From RUG14199 sp964629225 (GTDB taxonomy: Bacteria; Bacillota; Clostridia; Oscillospirales; CAG-272): a stretch of DNA of 64,000 nt. The stretch spans positions 93,920 to 157,919 of the forward strand of contig CAZVQC010000001.1 of assembly GCA_964629225.1 (NCBI GenBank). The letters run 5' to 3'. Positions 14,496 through 22,069 of this stretch are shown here, piece after piece. The notes below the pieces were generated by a model, which was given only the letters and a program-made list of their open reading frames with translations, was not told the origin of the DNA and made no database searches. Within the stretch, counting starts at the first letter, position 1. The number at the start of each line of letters is the position of its first letter. The position numbers and the translations under genes were made by a program.

Positions 14496-14736
14496 CGAGG
14501 GTGCGTGGGACATTGAGCATTCAAAAGTCTTTTCTTCATTAAAAGCTTTCCAAAACCGATGAAATGAAAAATGCCATTTGGTTTCCAAAGTTCTGCGGTG
14601 TTCTTAATACCGCTTTGGATCACCTCCAAAGAGTGCTTTCTTGAGGGGACGAAGGCCGATCTATTCCGCTTTTTCTCTTTTGCGGTCGGCATCTCGTGAC
14701 TTTTTCAATTATTTTCGAAAAAATTCAGAAAACCTA
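14496..14736. other. Noncoding gap with a long imperfect hairpin
   Basis: No gene seen. At about 14584-14625, TCCAAAG pairs with CTTTGGA and an inner GCGGT pairs with ACCGC, forming a long imperfect stem. It has no T run and lies upstream of the perR promoter; its role is unknown. Confidence 0.4.
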
Positions 14737-14765
14737 TTGACAACTGCTTTTTTGTGTGATACAAT
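14737..14765 (+). promoter_or_regulatory. perR operon promoter
   Basis: -35 TTGACA (14737-14742), 17-bp spacer, -10 TACAAT (14760-14765). The start of transcription is expected about 14772, directly at the Fur-type palindrome. Confidence 0.85.
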
Positions 14766-14775
14766 AGCATCACAG

Positions 14776-14796
14776 TAATGATAACAATTATCATTA
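14776..14796. promoter_or_regulatory. Fur-box-like operator in front of perR
   Basis: Perfect 9-3-9 palindrome TAATGATAA-CAA-TTATCATTA. The inner 15 bases (TGATAACAATTATCA) match the Bacillus Fur box TGATAATnATTATCA at all but one position, and differ from the PerR box (TTATAATnATTATAA) at the G/C positions. The position just after the -10 suggests autoregulation of the operon by the encoded Fur-family protein. Confidence 0.85.
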
Positions 14797-14818
14797 TTGA
14801 AAATGAAAGGACAGATCG

Positions 14819-15205
14819 ATGGAGCGAGAGCTGAAACATTCAAAGCAGAGAGATGCGTTGCTTGCGCTGCTCGGAAGTGTTACCTGCCATCCCACCGCAG
14901 AATGGCTTCATGCCGAGCTGAGGCGGGAATATCCGAAGATGAGTCTTGCGACAGTCTATCGGAACCTGGGAGTTCTATGTGAACAGGGCGAGGCCATCAG
15001 GCTTGATGTGGGAGACGGAAACGTCCACTACGATGCGAAAACTTTCGATCACAACCATTTCTTCTGCAAGAGATGCAGGGAAGTATCCGACCTCGGTGAC
15101 GGGGACCTCAAGGATGCGGACAGGATGCTTGAGGAGAAATACGGAGTGAAGATCGACAACCATTCCTTTGTCTTTTACGGCACCTGCCGTAACTGTAATA
15201 AGTAA
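14819..15205 (+). CDS. perR: Fur-family peroxide sensor, PerR-like
   Basis: Metal-dependent DNA-binding repressor (128 aa) with PerR-type chemistry. Its residues align with all five regulatory-metal ligands of B. subtilis PerR: H24 (His37), D72 (Asp85), H78 (His91), H80 (His93) and D91 (Asp104). Structural zinc is held by C83/C86 and C123/C126. Asp rather than Glu at the 85/104 positions is characteristic of PerR and its histidine-oxidation mechanism. The recognition helix MSLATVYRNL carries Arg48 where B. subtilis PerR has Asn61, the residue that sets PerR-box versus Fur-box choice. ATG 14819 follows GAAAGGACAGATCG. It heads an operon with rubrerythrin and rubredoxin, the classical peroxide-defence targets. 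A Fur role is less likely but not excluded. Confidence 0.85.
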   Translation: MERELKHSKQRDALLALLGSVTCHPTAEWLHAELRREYPKMSLATVYRNLGVLCEQGEAIRLDVGDGNVHYDAKTFDHNHFFCKRCREVSDLGDGDLKDADRMLEEKYGVKIDNHSFVFYGTCRNCNK

Positions 15206-15268
15206 CAAAAAAACAAAAAAATCAAAAATCAAAATGCGGATCGAAAAGATCCCAAGAAGGAGATCATC

Positions 15269-15823
15269 ATGAAAAAATTTGTATGTCCCGTTTGCGGTTA
15301 TGTTCACGAGGGTGACACAGCTCCCGAAAAGTGCCCCCAGTGCGGTGTTCCCGGCTCTAAGTTCACCGAGGTCACGGAAGGCGAGAAGAGCTACGTTTGC
15401 GAGCACGTTATCGGTGTCGGCGCAAAGGACAAGATCGATGAGGAAGTCTACAACGGCCTTAAGGCGAACTTTGAGGGCGAGTGCACCGAGGTGGGAATGT
15501 ACATCGCCATGAGCCGCCAGGCTATCCGTGAGGGCTATCCGGAAGTGGGTGCCTTCTACCTCCAGGCAGCATATGAAGAGGCTGAGCATGCCGCAAAGTT
15601 CGCAGAACTTCTCGGTGAAGTGGTCACTGCTTCCACAAAGAAGAACCTTGAGCTGAGGGCAGAGGCTGAGTGCGGCGCTACCGCAGGTAAGTTCGAACTC
15701 GCTAAGAGAGCAAAAGAACTTGGCTACGATGCTATCCACGACACCGTCCACGAGATGGCAAAGGACGAAGCAAGACATGGCAGAGGCTTCGACGGAATGC
15801 TCAAGAGATACTTTGACAAATAA
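15269..15823 (+). CDS. Reverse rubrerythrin (rubredoxin domain first)
   Basis: Cytosolic non-haem di-iron peroxidase that reduces H2O2 (and O2 in some species) with electrons from NADH via rubredoxin. The 184-aa product has an N-terminal rubredoxin-type iron site (CPVCGY near residue 5 and CPQCG near 22) followed by a ferritin-like four-helix domain. The Glu/His ligands appear in [20 protein letters not shown] and [10 protein letters not shown]. This order, iron-sulphur-like domain first, defines reverse rubrerythrin, as known from clostridia. An AAGGAGATCATC site precedes ATG 15269. It lies 63 bp after perR and 30 bp before rubredoxin. Confidence 0.93.
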   Translation: MKKFVCPVCGYVHEGDTAPEKCPQCGVPGSKFTEVTEGEKSYVCEHVIGVGAKDKIDEEVYNGLKANFEGECTEVGMYIAMSRQAIREGYPEVGAFYLQAAYEEAEHAAKFAELLGEVVTASTKKNLELRAEAECGATAGKFELAKRAKELGYDAIHDTVHEMAKDEARHGRGFDGMLKRYFDK

Positions 15824-15853
15824 TTGACGCTTGCATAAAAAGGAGTGATCATC

Positions 15854-16009
15854 ATGGCTAAACACGTTTGCCCCTGCGGCTACGTCTACGATCCCGAAAT
15901 CGGCGATCCCGATAACGGCATCGCTCCCGGCACGGCATGGGAGAATCTTCCGGAGGATTTTGCCTGCCCCATCTGCGGACTCGGCAAGGACCTTTTTGGG
16001 GAAGAGTAA
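15854..16009 (+). CDS. Rubredoxin with a shortened CXC first ligand loop
   Basis: A 51-aa one-iron electron carrier that would feed the rubrerythrin. The family core is clear ([15 protein letters not shown], then [14 protein letters not shown]). The first metal loop reads VCPCGY, so the two cysteines are separated by a single residue instead of the usual two (CxxCGY). The second loop is normal CPICG. The reading is unambiguous (GTT TGC CCC TGC GGC TAC). AAGGAGTGATCATC precedes ATG 15854. It is the last gene of the perR operon, before the hairpin at 16026. Confidence 0.92.
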   Translation: MAKHVCPCGYVYDPEIGDPDNGIAPGTAWENLPEDFACPICGLGKDLFGEE

Positions 16010-16025
16010 CAGAGTTATTGAAAAG

Positions 16026-16056
16026 GCGGGAGACCCATCTGGTCTCCCGTCTTTTT
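16026..16056 (+). terminator. perR operon terminator
   Basis: GCGGGAGACC (16026-16035) pairs with GGTCTCCCGT (16041-16050, last pair G-U), 5-nt loop, then CTTTTT. Confidence 0.93.
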
Positions 16057-16124
16057 ACTTTCCGCCCGAAAACGGAGACTGTCGGATAGTGTTTTTTCTT
16101 TTTTTCTAAAATGCTGTGCTCGTG

Positions 16125-16153
16125 TTGAAAACGGGGTTCCGATATGTTATAAT
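16125..16153 (+). promoter_or_regulatory. Promoter of the first GT2 gene
   Basis: -35 TTGAAA (16125-16130), 17-bp spacer, consensus -10 TATAAT (16148-16153) with a TGT extension immediately upstream. Confidence 0.88.
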
Positions 16154-16218
16154 TTAGTAAGTAACACAATTGAAAGATTTTATTTTTGAGCGGATCTGTG
16201 ATGAAAGGAGGGACGTCA

Positions 16219-17160
16219 GTGTTATCGGTGATAATACCTTCTTACAATGAGGAAGAGGGGGTCGCCTTTGCCGCCAATGCCATCGGCGGAGTACTTCGGG
16301 ATGCGGGGATATCTTACGAACTTATTTTCGTTGACGACGGGTCAAAGGACGGCACGTGGGATGAGATAGAGAGAGTCGCATCGGAGTCAAACTGTATCAG
16401 AGGCGTCGGTTTCTCCCGCAACTTCGGAAAGGAATCCGCCATTATTGCGGGGCTAACGGAGGCAAAGGGAGAATGCGCGGCAGTCATTGACTGCGATCTT
16501 CAGCATCCCTCGGAGAAGCTTGTTGAAATGTATCGGATGTGGGAAGCGGGATACGAGATCATCGAGGGCAGAAAAGCCGACCGCGGCAAGGAAGGCGTTG
16601 TCCACTCCGTTGCCGCAAAGGTCTTTTACTCTGTTATCAGCCGTGCTGCGGGATTCGACATGGCAAACGCCTCAGACTTCAAGCTCCTTGATAGGAAAGC
16701 CGTGGACGTTCTTATCAATATGAAGGAGAGAAATGCCTTTTTCCGTGCCCTGTCGTCCTGGATCGGATTCAAGACGGGATACGTTGAGTTCAGCGTCAAG
16801 GAGAGGACCGTAGGAACCTCGAAATGGTCCACCGGAGCCCTCGTACGCTACGCCGTGAATAATATCTCCTCGTTTTCCACCGCCCCCATGCAGATAGTGA
16901 CGGTGCTTGGGGTCATAATGTTCTTTGTGTCCGTTGTGCTCGGCGGCATCGCCCTTGTGGAAAAGATCTGCGGCAAGGCTCTTGAGGGCTTCACCACCGT
17001 AATCCTCATCCAACTGTTTTCAAGCAGCATAATAATGTTGAGCCTCGGTATCATAGGATACTATATTGCGAAGATCTACGAGGAGATCAAAGGTCGTCCC
17101 CGTTATATCGTTTCAAAAACGCTGGGTAAAAAGGAGCCTGAAAAGGGCGGTAACGAATGA
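16219..17160 (+). CDS. GT2 family polyprenyl-phosphate glycosyltransferase (GtrB/DPM-like)
   Basis: Membrane-bound GT-A glycosyltransferase (313 aa) that most likely moves a sugar from a nucleotide donor to undecaprenyl phosphate at the cytoplasmic face. Landmarks are VIIPSYNEEEG near the N-terminus, VDDGSKDGT, FSRNFGKESAI, the DxD-like IDCDLQHP, and two C-terminal helices (~235-260 and ~270-300) as in GtrB and DPM1. The frame is open from 16186, but GTG 16219 is preferred because AAAGGAGGG lies 6 bp ahead and the next residues are the GT2 core. It starts a block of envelope-related genes. Confidence 0.88.
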   Translation: MLSVIIPSYNEEEGVAFAANAIGGVLRDAGISYELIFVDDGSKDGTWDEIERVASESNCIRGVGFSRNFGKESAIIAGLTEAKGECAAVIDCDLQHPSEKLVEMYRMWEAGYEIIEGRKADRGKEGVVHSVAAKVFYSVISRAAGFDMANASDFKLLDRKAVDVLINMKERNAFFRALSSWIGFKTGYVEFSVKERTVGTSKWSTGALVRYAVNNISSFSTAPMQIVTVLGVIMFFVSVVLGGIALVEKICGKALEGFTTVILIQLFSSSIIMLSLGIIGYYIAKIYEEIKGRPRYIVSKTLGKKEPEKGGNE

Positions 17161-17199
17161 TGCATACAAAGAGGAAAATCTTTGGAGCATTTTGAAGGT

Positions 17200-17249
17200 G
17201 ACCGAAAGAAAAACGGTCAAGAGAAAAAGCGACCGAAAGAAAAACGGTC
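17200..17249 (+). repeat. Two copies of a 19-bp hairpin-forming repeat
   Basis: An identical 19-bp sequence (GACCG-AAAGAAAAA-CGGTC) occurs at 17200-17218 and 17231-17249. Each copy can form a 5-bp stem, and a third partial copy (GACCGGGAGAAAA) begins at 17261. It lies in the gap between the two GT2 genes. Confidence 0.75.
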
Positions 17250-17314
17250 GAGAGGAGATCGACCGGGAGAAAAGGGGCTGAAAAAAGCAGCCGTTACAAA
17301 AGAATGGAGCGGCA

Positions 17315-17343
17315 TTGACTTTTTGCCTGCCCTGTGGTAAAAT
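17315..17343 (+). promoter_or_regulatory. Promoter of the second GT2 gene
   Basis: -35 TTGACT (17315-17320), 17-bp spacer, -10 TAAAAT (17338-17343) preceded by TGG. Confidence 0.85.
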
Positions 17344-17376
17344 AGTCCGGACTTGAGAATGAAAGGAGGATCTTCG

Positions 17377-18405
17377 GTGAAACTGTTAACGTTGGTAGTT
17401 CCGGTGTACAATACGGAAAAGTACCTTGAGAGATGTCTTGATTCGGTTTTGACGGAGGAGACTGCGCCGCTTACGGAGGTAGTTGCCGTGAATGACGGAA
17501 GCACCGACTCCTCTCTTGAAATACTGAAACGCTACAAAGAGGATTTTGACGGCAGCCTTGTTATCATCGACAAGGAGAACGGTGGACACGGCTCGGCGGT
17601 GAATGCGGGTATCAAGGCGGCAACGGGGAAGTACCTTCGGATACTTGACAGTGATGACTGGTTCGATACGGACCGATTCATTTCATTTCTTCACTCTCTC
17701 TCGGAATGCGACGAGGATCTGATCATCACGCCCTACAGACAGATCCACACCTACTCAAATGAGGAGGTCCGCTTTGAGTACGGCTTTTTGGAAAGCGGTG
17801 TGACCCTTTCCCTTTCTGACATAAGATTTAGTACCGACACCCCGATCTTCGCCATGGCATCCTCCACCTACAAGGTGTCCCTCCTTCGAAAATGCGGACT
17901 TGAGCTTTTCGAAAAGACCTTCTACGTGGACATGCAGTTCAATATCTACCCGATACCCTACCTTGAGACGGTGAAGTATCTGGATCTTGATATCTACCGG
18001 TATTTTATCGGAAGACCGGAGCAGAGCATGAGTGAGGAGAGTCTGAAACGCCATCTTCCCGACCACTTAAAAGTCCTTCGCTTCCTGATCGATTACTACG
18101 CAGAGCATGAAGGGACAGCGGATGGGAACCGCAGGTACTACATGGGGCTTCTTATCTACCTGATGTACTACACCGCAACGGATCTCGTTTGCATGAAGCA
18201 TCCCGACAGAAAAGCGGCGTATGACACCTTCAAGGACCTTGACGGATACCTTGAAAAGAAAGCCCCCGACGTCTACCGTTGGGTGGGCGATTTTCCCTAC
18301 GTCAGGGTGACGAGAGCGTTTGGATATCTCAACGTCCGATTCGGCAACCGAGCCGTAGTCTTCGCACTTGATACTCTCCGACGTATCCGAAGAAAAAACA
18401 AATAA
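17377..18405 (+). CDS. GT2 family glycosyltransferase
   Basis: A 342-aa cytosolic or membrane-associated GT-A glycosyltransferase. The N-terminal donor-binding core is plain: LVVPVYNTEKYLERCLDS, VNDGSTDSSLEIL, KENGGHGSAVNAG and the DxD motif in ILDSDDWFD (~95-103). The C-terminal ~150 residues, rich in Tyr and Arg, would choose the acceptor and are not diagnostic. GTG 17377 is chosen over the ATG at 17353 because AAGGAGGATCTTCG leads into it. Donor and acceptor are unknown; the next gene is a UDP-sugar-mutase-like flavoprotein, so a surface glycan role is inferred. Confidence 0.87.
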   Translation: MKLLTLVVPVYNTEKYLERCLDSVLTEETAPLTEVVAVNDGSTDSSLEILKRYKEDFDGSLVIIDKENGGHGSAVNAGIKAATGKYLRILDSDDWFDTDRFISFLHSLSECDEDLIITPYRQIHTYSNEEVRFEYGFLESGVTLSLSDIRFSTDTPIFAMASSTYKVSLLRKCGLELFEKTFYVDMQFNIYPIPYLETVKYLDLDIYRYFIGRPEQSMSEESLKRHLPDHLKVLRFLIDYYAEHEGTADGNRRYYMGLLIYLMYYTATDLVCMKHPDRKAAYDTFKDLDGYLEKKAPDVYRWVGDFPYVRVTRAFGYLNVRFGNRAVVFALDTLRRIRRKNK

Positions 18406-18420
18406 CAAAAGGATAGAAAC

Positions 18421-19692
18421 TTGAAAATGGCAACGAAGCAAATTAAGTATCTTATCATAGGAGCAGGTATCTCCGGCCTTACTGCGGCGAAATACCTTGA
18501 GGATGACTACCTTCTTGTGGAAAAGGAGAATGAGGTGGGCGGATACTGCCGGACTATTAAGGACGGCGAGTATGTGTGGGACTATGCCGGCCATTTCTTC
18601 CATTTCAAAACGGAGGAATTCAGACGGCTGTTCCTTGAGAGCACGGATGAGGCGGACGTGGTATTCAGAGAGAAGAACACCAAGATACTCTACAAGGGTG
18701 ACCTTGTGGACTACCCCTTCCAGACCAACATCCATCAGCTTGATAAAGAGGAGTTCATCGACTGTCTCTACGACCTTTTCAACCGTGGAGAAAAGGAGGA
18801 ATATGAGGACTTTCTCGATATGTTGTACGGTAAGTTCGGCCGCTCTATCGTTGAGAAGTTCCTTCGTCCTTACAATGAGAAGCTCTACGCTTGTGATCTT
18901 CACTCCCTTGATAAAAACGCAATGGGACGTTTCTTCCCCTATGCGGACATCCCTCAGATAATAGCCAACATGAAAAAGGAAAAGGACGCCTCCTACAACA
19001 GCACCTTCCTCTACCCGAAAAACGGTGCGGGCTCCTTCATGGATCTTATCTACTCAAGGCTTGATCCCTCAAGGGTGCTTCTCGGAACGAAGATAGTGAA
19101 GATAGATCGGAAAAACAAGACCGCTCTTACCGACGGCGGAGACGAGATAAAGTACGAGTACCTTATCAACTCCTCTCCCCTCAACCACTTCCTTGGGTTC
19201 CTTGGAGACGGGGACGCCATCGCCCTCAGAGACAGGCTCTCCTACAACAAGGTGCTCGTCTTCAACCTGGGCTTTGCGAAGAAGTCCGACTTCGATGAGC
19301 ACTGGATCTATGTGCCGGATAAAAACGTCAATTACTACCGCATCGGGTTTTACGATAACATCCTCGGCTCGGACAAACTCAGTATGTACATTGAGATCGG
19401 CTACCCGAAGGATGCGGTGATAGATGTGGAAGGACAGCTGAAGTCCACCCTTTCCAACCTCGAAAAGAGCGGAGTTACGAAGGACAATCCGTTAGTCGCC
19501 CACTCCACCGTCATTATGGACCCGGCTTACGTCCATATTACCCATGATACGGAAAAGGACATTGCCGCCTTCAAGGATGGCCTTGCAAGTGACGGTATCT
19601 TCACCGTCGGCCGCTACGGTGGATGGACGTACTGCTCCATGGAGGACTGTATGTTGGAAGCAAGAGATCTTGTAAGAACTATCAAACAATAA
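18421..19692 (+). CDS. FAD-dependent oxidoreductase, UDP-galactopyranose-mutase-like / amine-oxidase fold
   Basis: The 423-aa product begins with a Rossmann FAD-binding motif (LIIGAGISGLTAAKYL, ~11-26) followed by LVEKENEVGGYCRT, the second FAD contact typical of the amine-oxidase/UDP-galactopyranose-mutase/protoporphyrinogen-oxidase superfamily. A Tyr/Phe-rich middle (WDYAGHFFHF, YPFQTNIHQL) and a C-terminal VGRYGGWTYCSMEDC block complete the cofactor site. It does not look like a canonical Glf, so a related sugar-nucleotide or polyprenol-linked reaction is possible. TTG 18421 (AAAAGGATAGAAAC ahead) or ATG 18427 could be the start. It follows the GT2 gene by 15 bp. Confidence 0.78.
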   Translation: MKMATKQIKYLIIGAGISGLTAAKYLEDDYLLVEKENEVGGYCRTIKDGEYVWDYAGHFFHFKTEEFRRLFLESTDEADVVFREKNTKILYKGDLVDYPFQTNIHQLDKEEFIDCLYDLFNRGEKEEYEDFLDMLYGKFGRSIVEKFLRPYNEKLYACDLHSLDKNAMGRFFPYADIPQIIANMKKEKDASYNSTFLYPKNGAGSFMDLIYSRLDPSRVLLGTKIVKIDRKNKTALTDGGDEIKYEYLINSSPLNHFLGFLGDGDAIALRDRLSYNKVLVFNLGFAKKSDFDEHWIYVPDKNVNYYRIGFYDNILGSDKLSMYIEIGYPKDAVIDVEGQLKSTLSNLEKSGVTKDNPLVAHSTVIMDPAYVHITHDTEKDIAAFKDGLASDGIFTVGRYGGWTYCSMEDCMLEARDLVRTIKQ

Positions 19693-19697
19693 CTGAC

Positions 19698-19715
19698 CGC
19701 GCCCGAAAGGGCGCG
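19698..19715 (+). other. Intercistronic GC-rich stem-loop
   Basis: CGCGCCC (19698-19704) pairs with GGGCGCG (19709-19715) around a GAAA tetraloop, 5 bp after the flavoprotein stop. No T run follows, so it is more likely an RNA-stability or processing element than an efficient terminator. Confidence 0.55.
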
Positions 19716-19722
19716 TCTTGAC

Positions 19723-20637
19723 TTGAAAATGAAGATGAAAAGAACTAAAACGACTCCGATCTCCCTTGCCATGCTGATACTTTCAATGGTGATCTTCGGG
19801 ACTATCGGAATATTCAGAAAAATGATCCCCATGGGATCGGGATATATCGCTCTCGTTCGGGGAGCAGTGGGCGCTGTTCTCCTGTTTGCCGTAGTGGCGG
19901 TTAGAGGACGGGGGCGACACTTCGGGATAAGGGGCAAGAGGTTTTGGCTCCTTGGGGCAGCAGGAGCTTTTATCGGGCTCAATTGGATGCTGCTTTTCGA
20001 ATCTTATAATTACACTACGGTCTCCGTGGCAACGCTTTGCTATTATATGGAGCCGACAATAGTGGTCATACTGTCGGTATTTCTCTTCGGAGAGAAAATG
20101 TCGGTGAAAAAGGGAGTCTGCCTTGCACTGTCCCTCCTCGGCATGGTGCTGGTGTCGGGTGTCCTTGAGGGTGAGTCACTGACCGGAGACAGTATGAAGG
20201 GGATAGCCTTTGCACTGGGGGCGGCGCTGCTCTATTCCACCGTGGTACTGATCAATAAAAGGGTGGATGGGACGGATCCCTTTGAAAAGACTGCCCTTGA
20301 GCTTGCATTTGCGGCGGCGGTCATGGTACCCTATCTGCTCTTTATCGGCGGCTTCAAGACCGAAGCACCGAGCTTCAAAACGGTGATGCTGCTCCTTTTG
20401 GTGGGAGTCGTCCACACGGGAGTCGCGTACCTGTTGTACTTTGCCTCCATGGATGGCCTTAAGGCGCAGACCGTGGCACTTTTCAGTTACGTGGATCCGG
20501 TGTCGGCACTTCTCTTGTCGGCAGTTATCTTAGACGAAAAAACGGGGCTTTTGGGAGCTATAGGAGCGTGTCTGATACTCGGTTCTGCAATAGCACCGGA
20601 GATCGAGATCAAAAAGAAAGAAAAAGCGGAGCGCTGA
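19723..20637 (+). CDS. EamA/DMT family permease
   Basis: A 304-aa drug/metabolite transporter with ten predicted helices built as two EamA repeats (about 14-150 and 165-295). Typical signs are the helix-3/4 segment ALVRGAVGAVLLFAVVAV, NWMLLFESYNYTTVSVA and the C-terminal half YVDPVSALLLSAVILDE. Such proteins export or import small metabolites or sugars-phosphates, and the substrate cannot be read. Its start is uncertain: TTG 19723 and ATG 19729 are both in frame and neither has a clear ribosome site, which may mean translation depends on the hairpin upstream. Confidence 0.85.
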   Translation: MKMKMKRTKTTPISLAMLILSMVIFGTIGIFRKMIPMGSGYIALVRGAVGAVLLFAVVAVRGRGRHFGIRGKRFWLLGAAGAFIGLNWMLLFESYNYTTVSVATLCYYMEPTIVVILSVFLFGEKMSVKKGVCLALSLLGMVLVSGVLEGESLTGDSMKGIAFALGAALLYSTVVLINKRVDGTDPFEKTALELAFAAAVMVPYLLFIGGFKTEAPSFKTVMLLLLVGVVHTGVAYLLYFASMDGLKAQTVALFSYVDPVSALLLSAVILDEKTGLLGAIGACLILGSAIAPEIEIKKKEKAER

Positions 20638-20663
20638 AGCGCCCGGATACATTGCATCAAAAA

Positions 20664-22013
20664 ATGGAAAAAGATCTTACAAAAGGAAGCATCCCTCGGA
20701 ATATCATATCGTTCTCTCTGCCGTACTTGCTGTCCTATTTTCTCCAGACACTCTACGGCATGGCAGACATGTTTATCATCGGAAGGTTCGGTGACGCTTC
20801 GGGAACTACCGCAGTTTCCGTGGGCAGTCAGGTGATGCATATGTTGACCGTTATGATAGTGGGACTTGCCATGGGCACTACTGTCACGGTGGCCCGCTCC
20901 GTAGGCAGTGGGGAAAAGAAGGATGCATCCCGCTATATCGGCAATACGGTCACGGTCTTTGCGGCGGTGGCGGCGGTCTTGACCGTTGTGCTTCTTTTCT
21001 GCACCGACAATATCGTGGAACTGATGGCAACTCCCGAAGAGGCCAAAGCGGGAGCGTCAGACTACCTCAAAGTCTGCTTTATCGGCATCCCCTTCATCAC
21101 CGCCTACAACGTGATAAGCTCGATCTTTCGGGGCATCGGTGACACTAAGAGCCCCATGTTCTTTGTGGCTGTGGCGTGTGCTGTCAATATCGGGCTTGAC
21201 GTTCTCTTTATGGCGCCTCCCTTGTCCATGGGACCCATGGGAGCGGCTCTCGGAACTACCCTATCTCAGGCTGTCAGTGTCATCATCGCATTTGCGGTCA
21301 TAAGACGGCAAAAGGGGGTCTTCGACCTCAGTGTGAAGGACCTGCTACCGAGAAAAAGGACCGTCGGCACTATCCTGTCGGTGGGACTTCCCATAGCCGT
21401 GCAGGACGGTCTCATTCAGATAGCCTTCATCGTGATCACCGTCATCGCAAATAAGAGAGGCCTTTGCGATGCGGCGGCAGTGGGCATCGTTGAAAAGATA
21501 ATAGGATTTCTGTTTCTCGTTCCCTCCACCATGCTCTCAACCGTGTCTGCTCTCGGTGCACAGAATATCGGGGCGGGAAAACCAGAAAGGGCGGAGGCGG
21601 TGCTTCGTTATTCCGTCATCATCACGGCGGTGTTCGGCATCATAGTCTCACTTGTCACCCAGTTTACGGCGGCCTCCGTCGTGGGACTCTTCACCGACGA
21701 GGCGGCGGTAGCTGCGGCAGGAGGCGAGTATTTCAAGGGCTACGTTTTTGACTGCATCTTTGCCGGTATCCACTTCAGCTTCAGCGGATACTTCTGCGCT
21801 ATCGGGAGATCCGGCATCTCCTTCTTCCACAATATCACCGCTATCATCCTCGCCCGCATCCCCGGTGTGTGGATGACCTCGATGATGTTCAAGGATACCC
21901 TGTTCCCAATGGGACTTGCCACCGTTGTAGGCTCTCTTATCTCCGTCATCATCTGTATTATCGCCTTCGGCATCATAAAACGAAATGCAAAGAAGAGAAA
22001 AGCGCTTCTTTAG
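20664..22013 (+). CDS. MATE family efflux transporter
   Basis: A 449-aa polytopic exporter of the multidrug and toxic compound extrusion family, using an Na+ or H+ gradient. The N-terminus MEKDLTKGSIPRNIISFSLP and the following helix with YGMADMFIIGRF are characteristic, and the second half repeats the pattern (RTVGTILSVGLPIAVQDGL). About twelve helices are visible. The frame is open upstream into the DMT gene, but ATG 20664 begins exactly at the family's usual N-terminus; no strong ribosome site is present, so TTG 20652 is an alternative. It is the last gene of the block before the 22021 hairpin. Confidence 0.9.
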   Translation: MEKDLTKGSIPRNIISFSLPYLLSYFLQTLYGMADMFIIGRFGDASGTTAVSVGSQVMHMLTVMIVGLAMGTTVTVARSVGSGEKKDASRYIGNTVTVFAAVAAVLTVVLLFCTDNIVELMATPEEAKAGASDYLKVCFIGIPFITAYNVISSIFRGIGDTKSPMFFVAVACAVNIGLDVLFMAPPLSMGPMGAALGTTLSQAVSVIIAFAVIRRQKGVFDLSVKDLLPRKRTVGTILSVGLPIAVQDGLIQIAFIVITVIANKRGLCDAAAVGIVEKIIGFLFLVPSTMLSTVSALGAQNIGAGKPERAEAVLRYSVIITAVFGIIVSLVTQFTAASVVGLFTDEAAVAAAGGEYFKGYVFDCIFAGIHFSFSGYFCAIGRSGISFFHNITAIILARIPGVWMTSMMFKDTLFPMGLATVVGSLISVIICIIAFGIIKRNAKKRKALL

Positions 22014-22020
22014 GAGCAAA

Positions 22021-22048
22021 ACACCCCCGACCGCAAGGTCGGGGGTGT
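22021..22048. terminator. Bidirectional terminator between convergent genes
   Basis: A perfect 12-bp stem (ACACCCCCGACC / GGTCGGGGGTGT) with a GCAA tetraloop lies between the MATE gene and the minus-strand zinc-ribbon gene. T-rich bases on both sides (TTTT on the minus side, GTGTTTTTT further on the plus side) fit termination in both directions. Confidence 0.85.
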
Positions 22049-22069
22049 TCGTGGTGTTTTTTGCAGACT

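Noticed and set aside
14819..15205. Classical iron regulator Fur
   Set aside because: The operator is Fur-like, but Asp at both positions equivalent to PerR 85 and 104, and the rubrerythrin/rubredoxin operon, favour a peroxide sensor.
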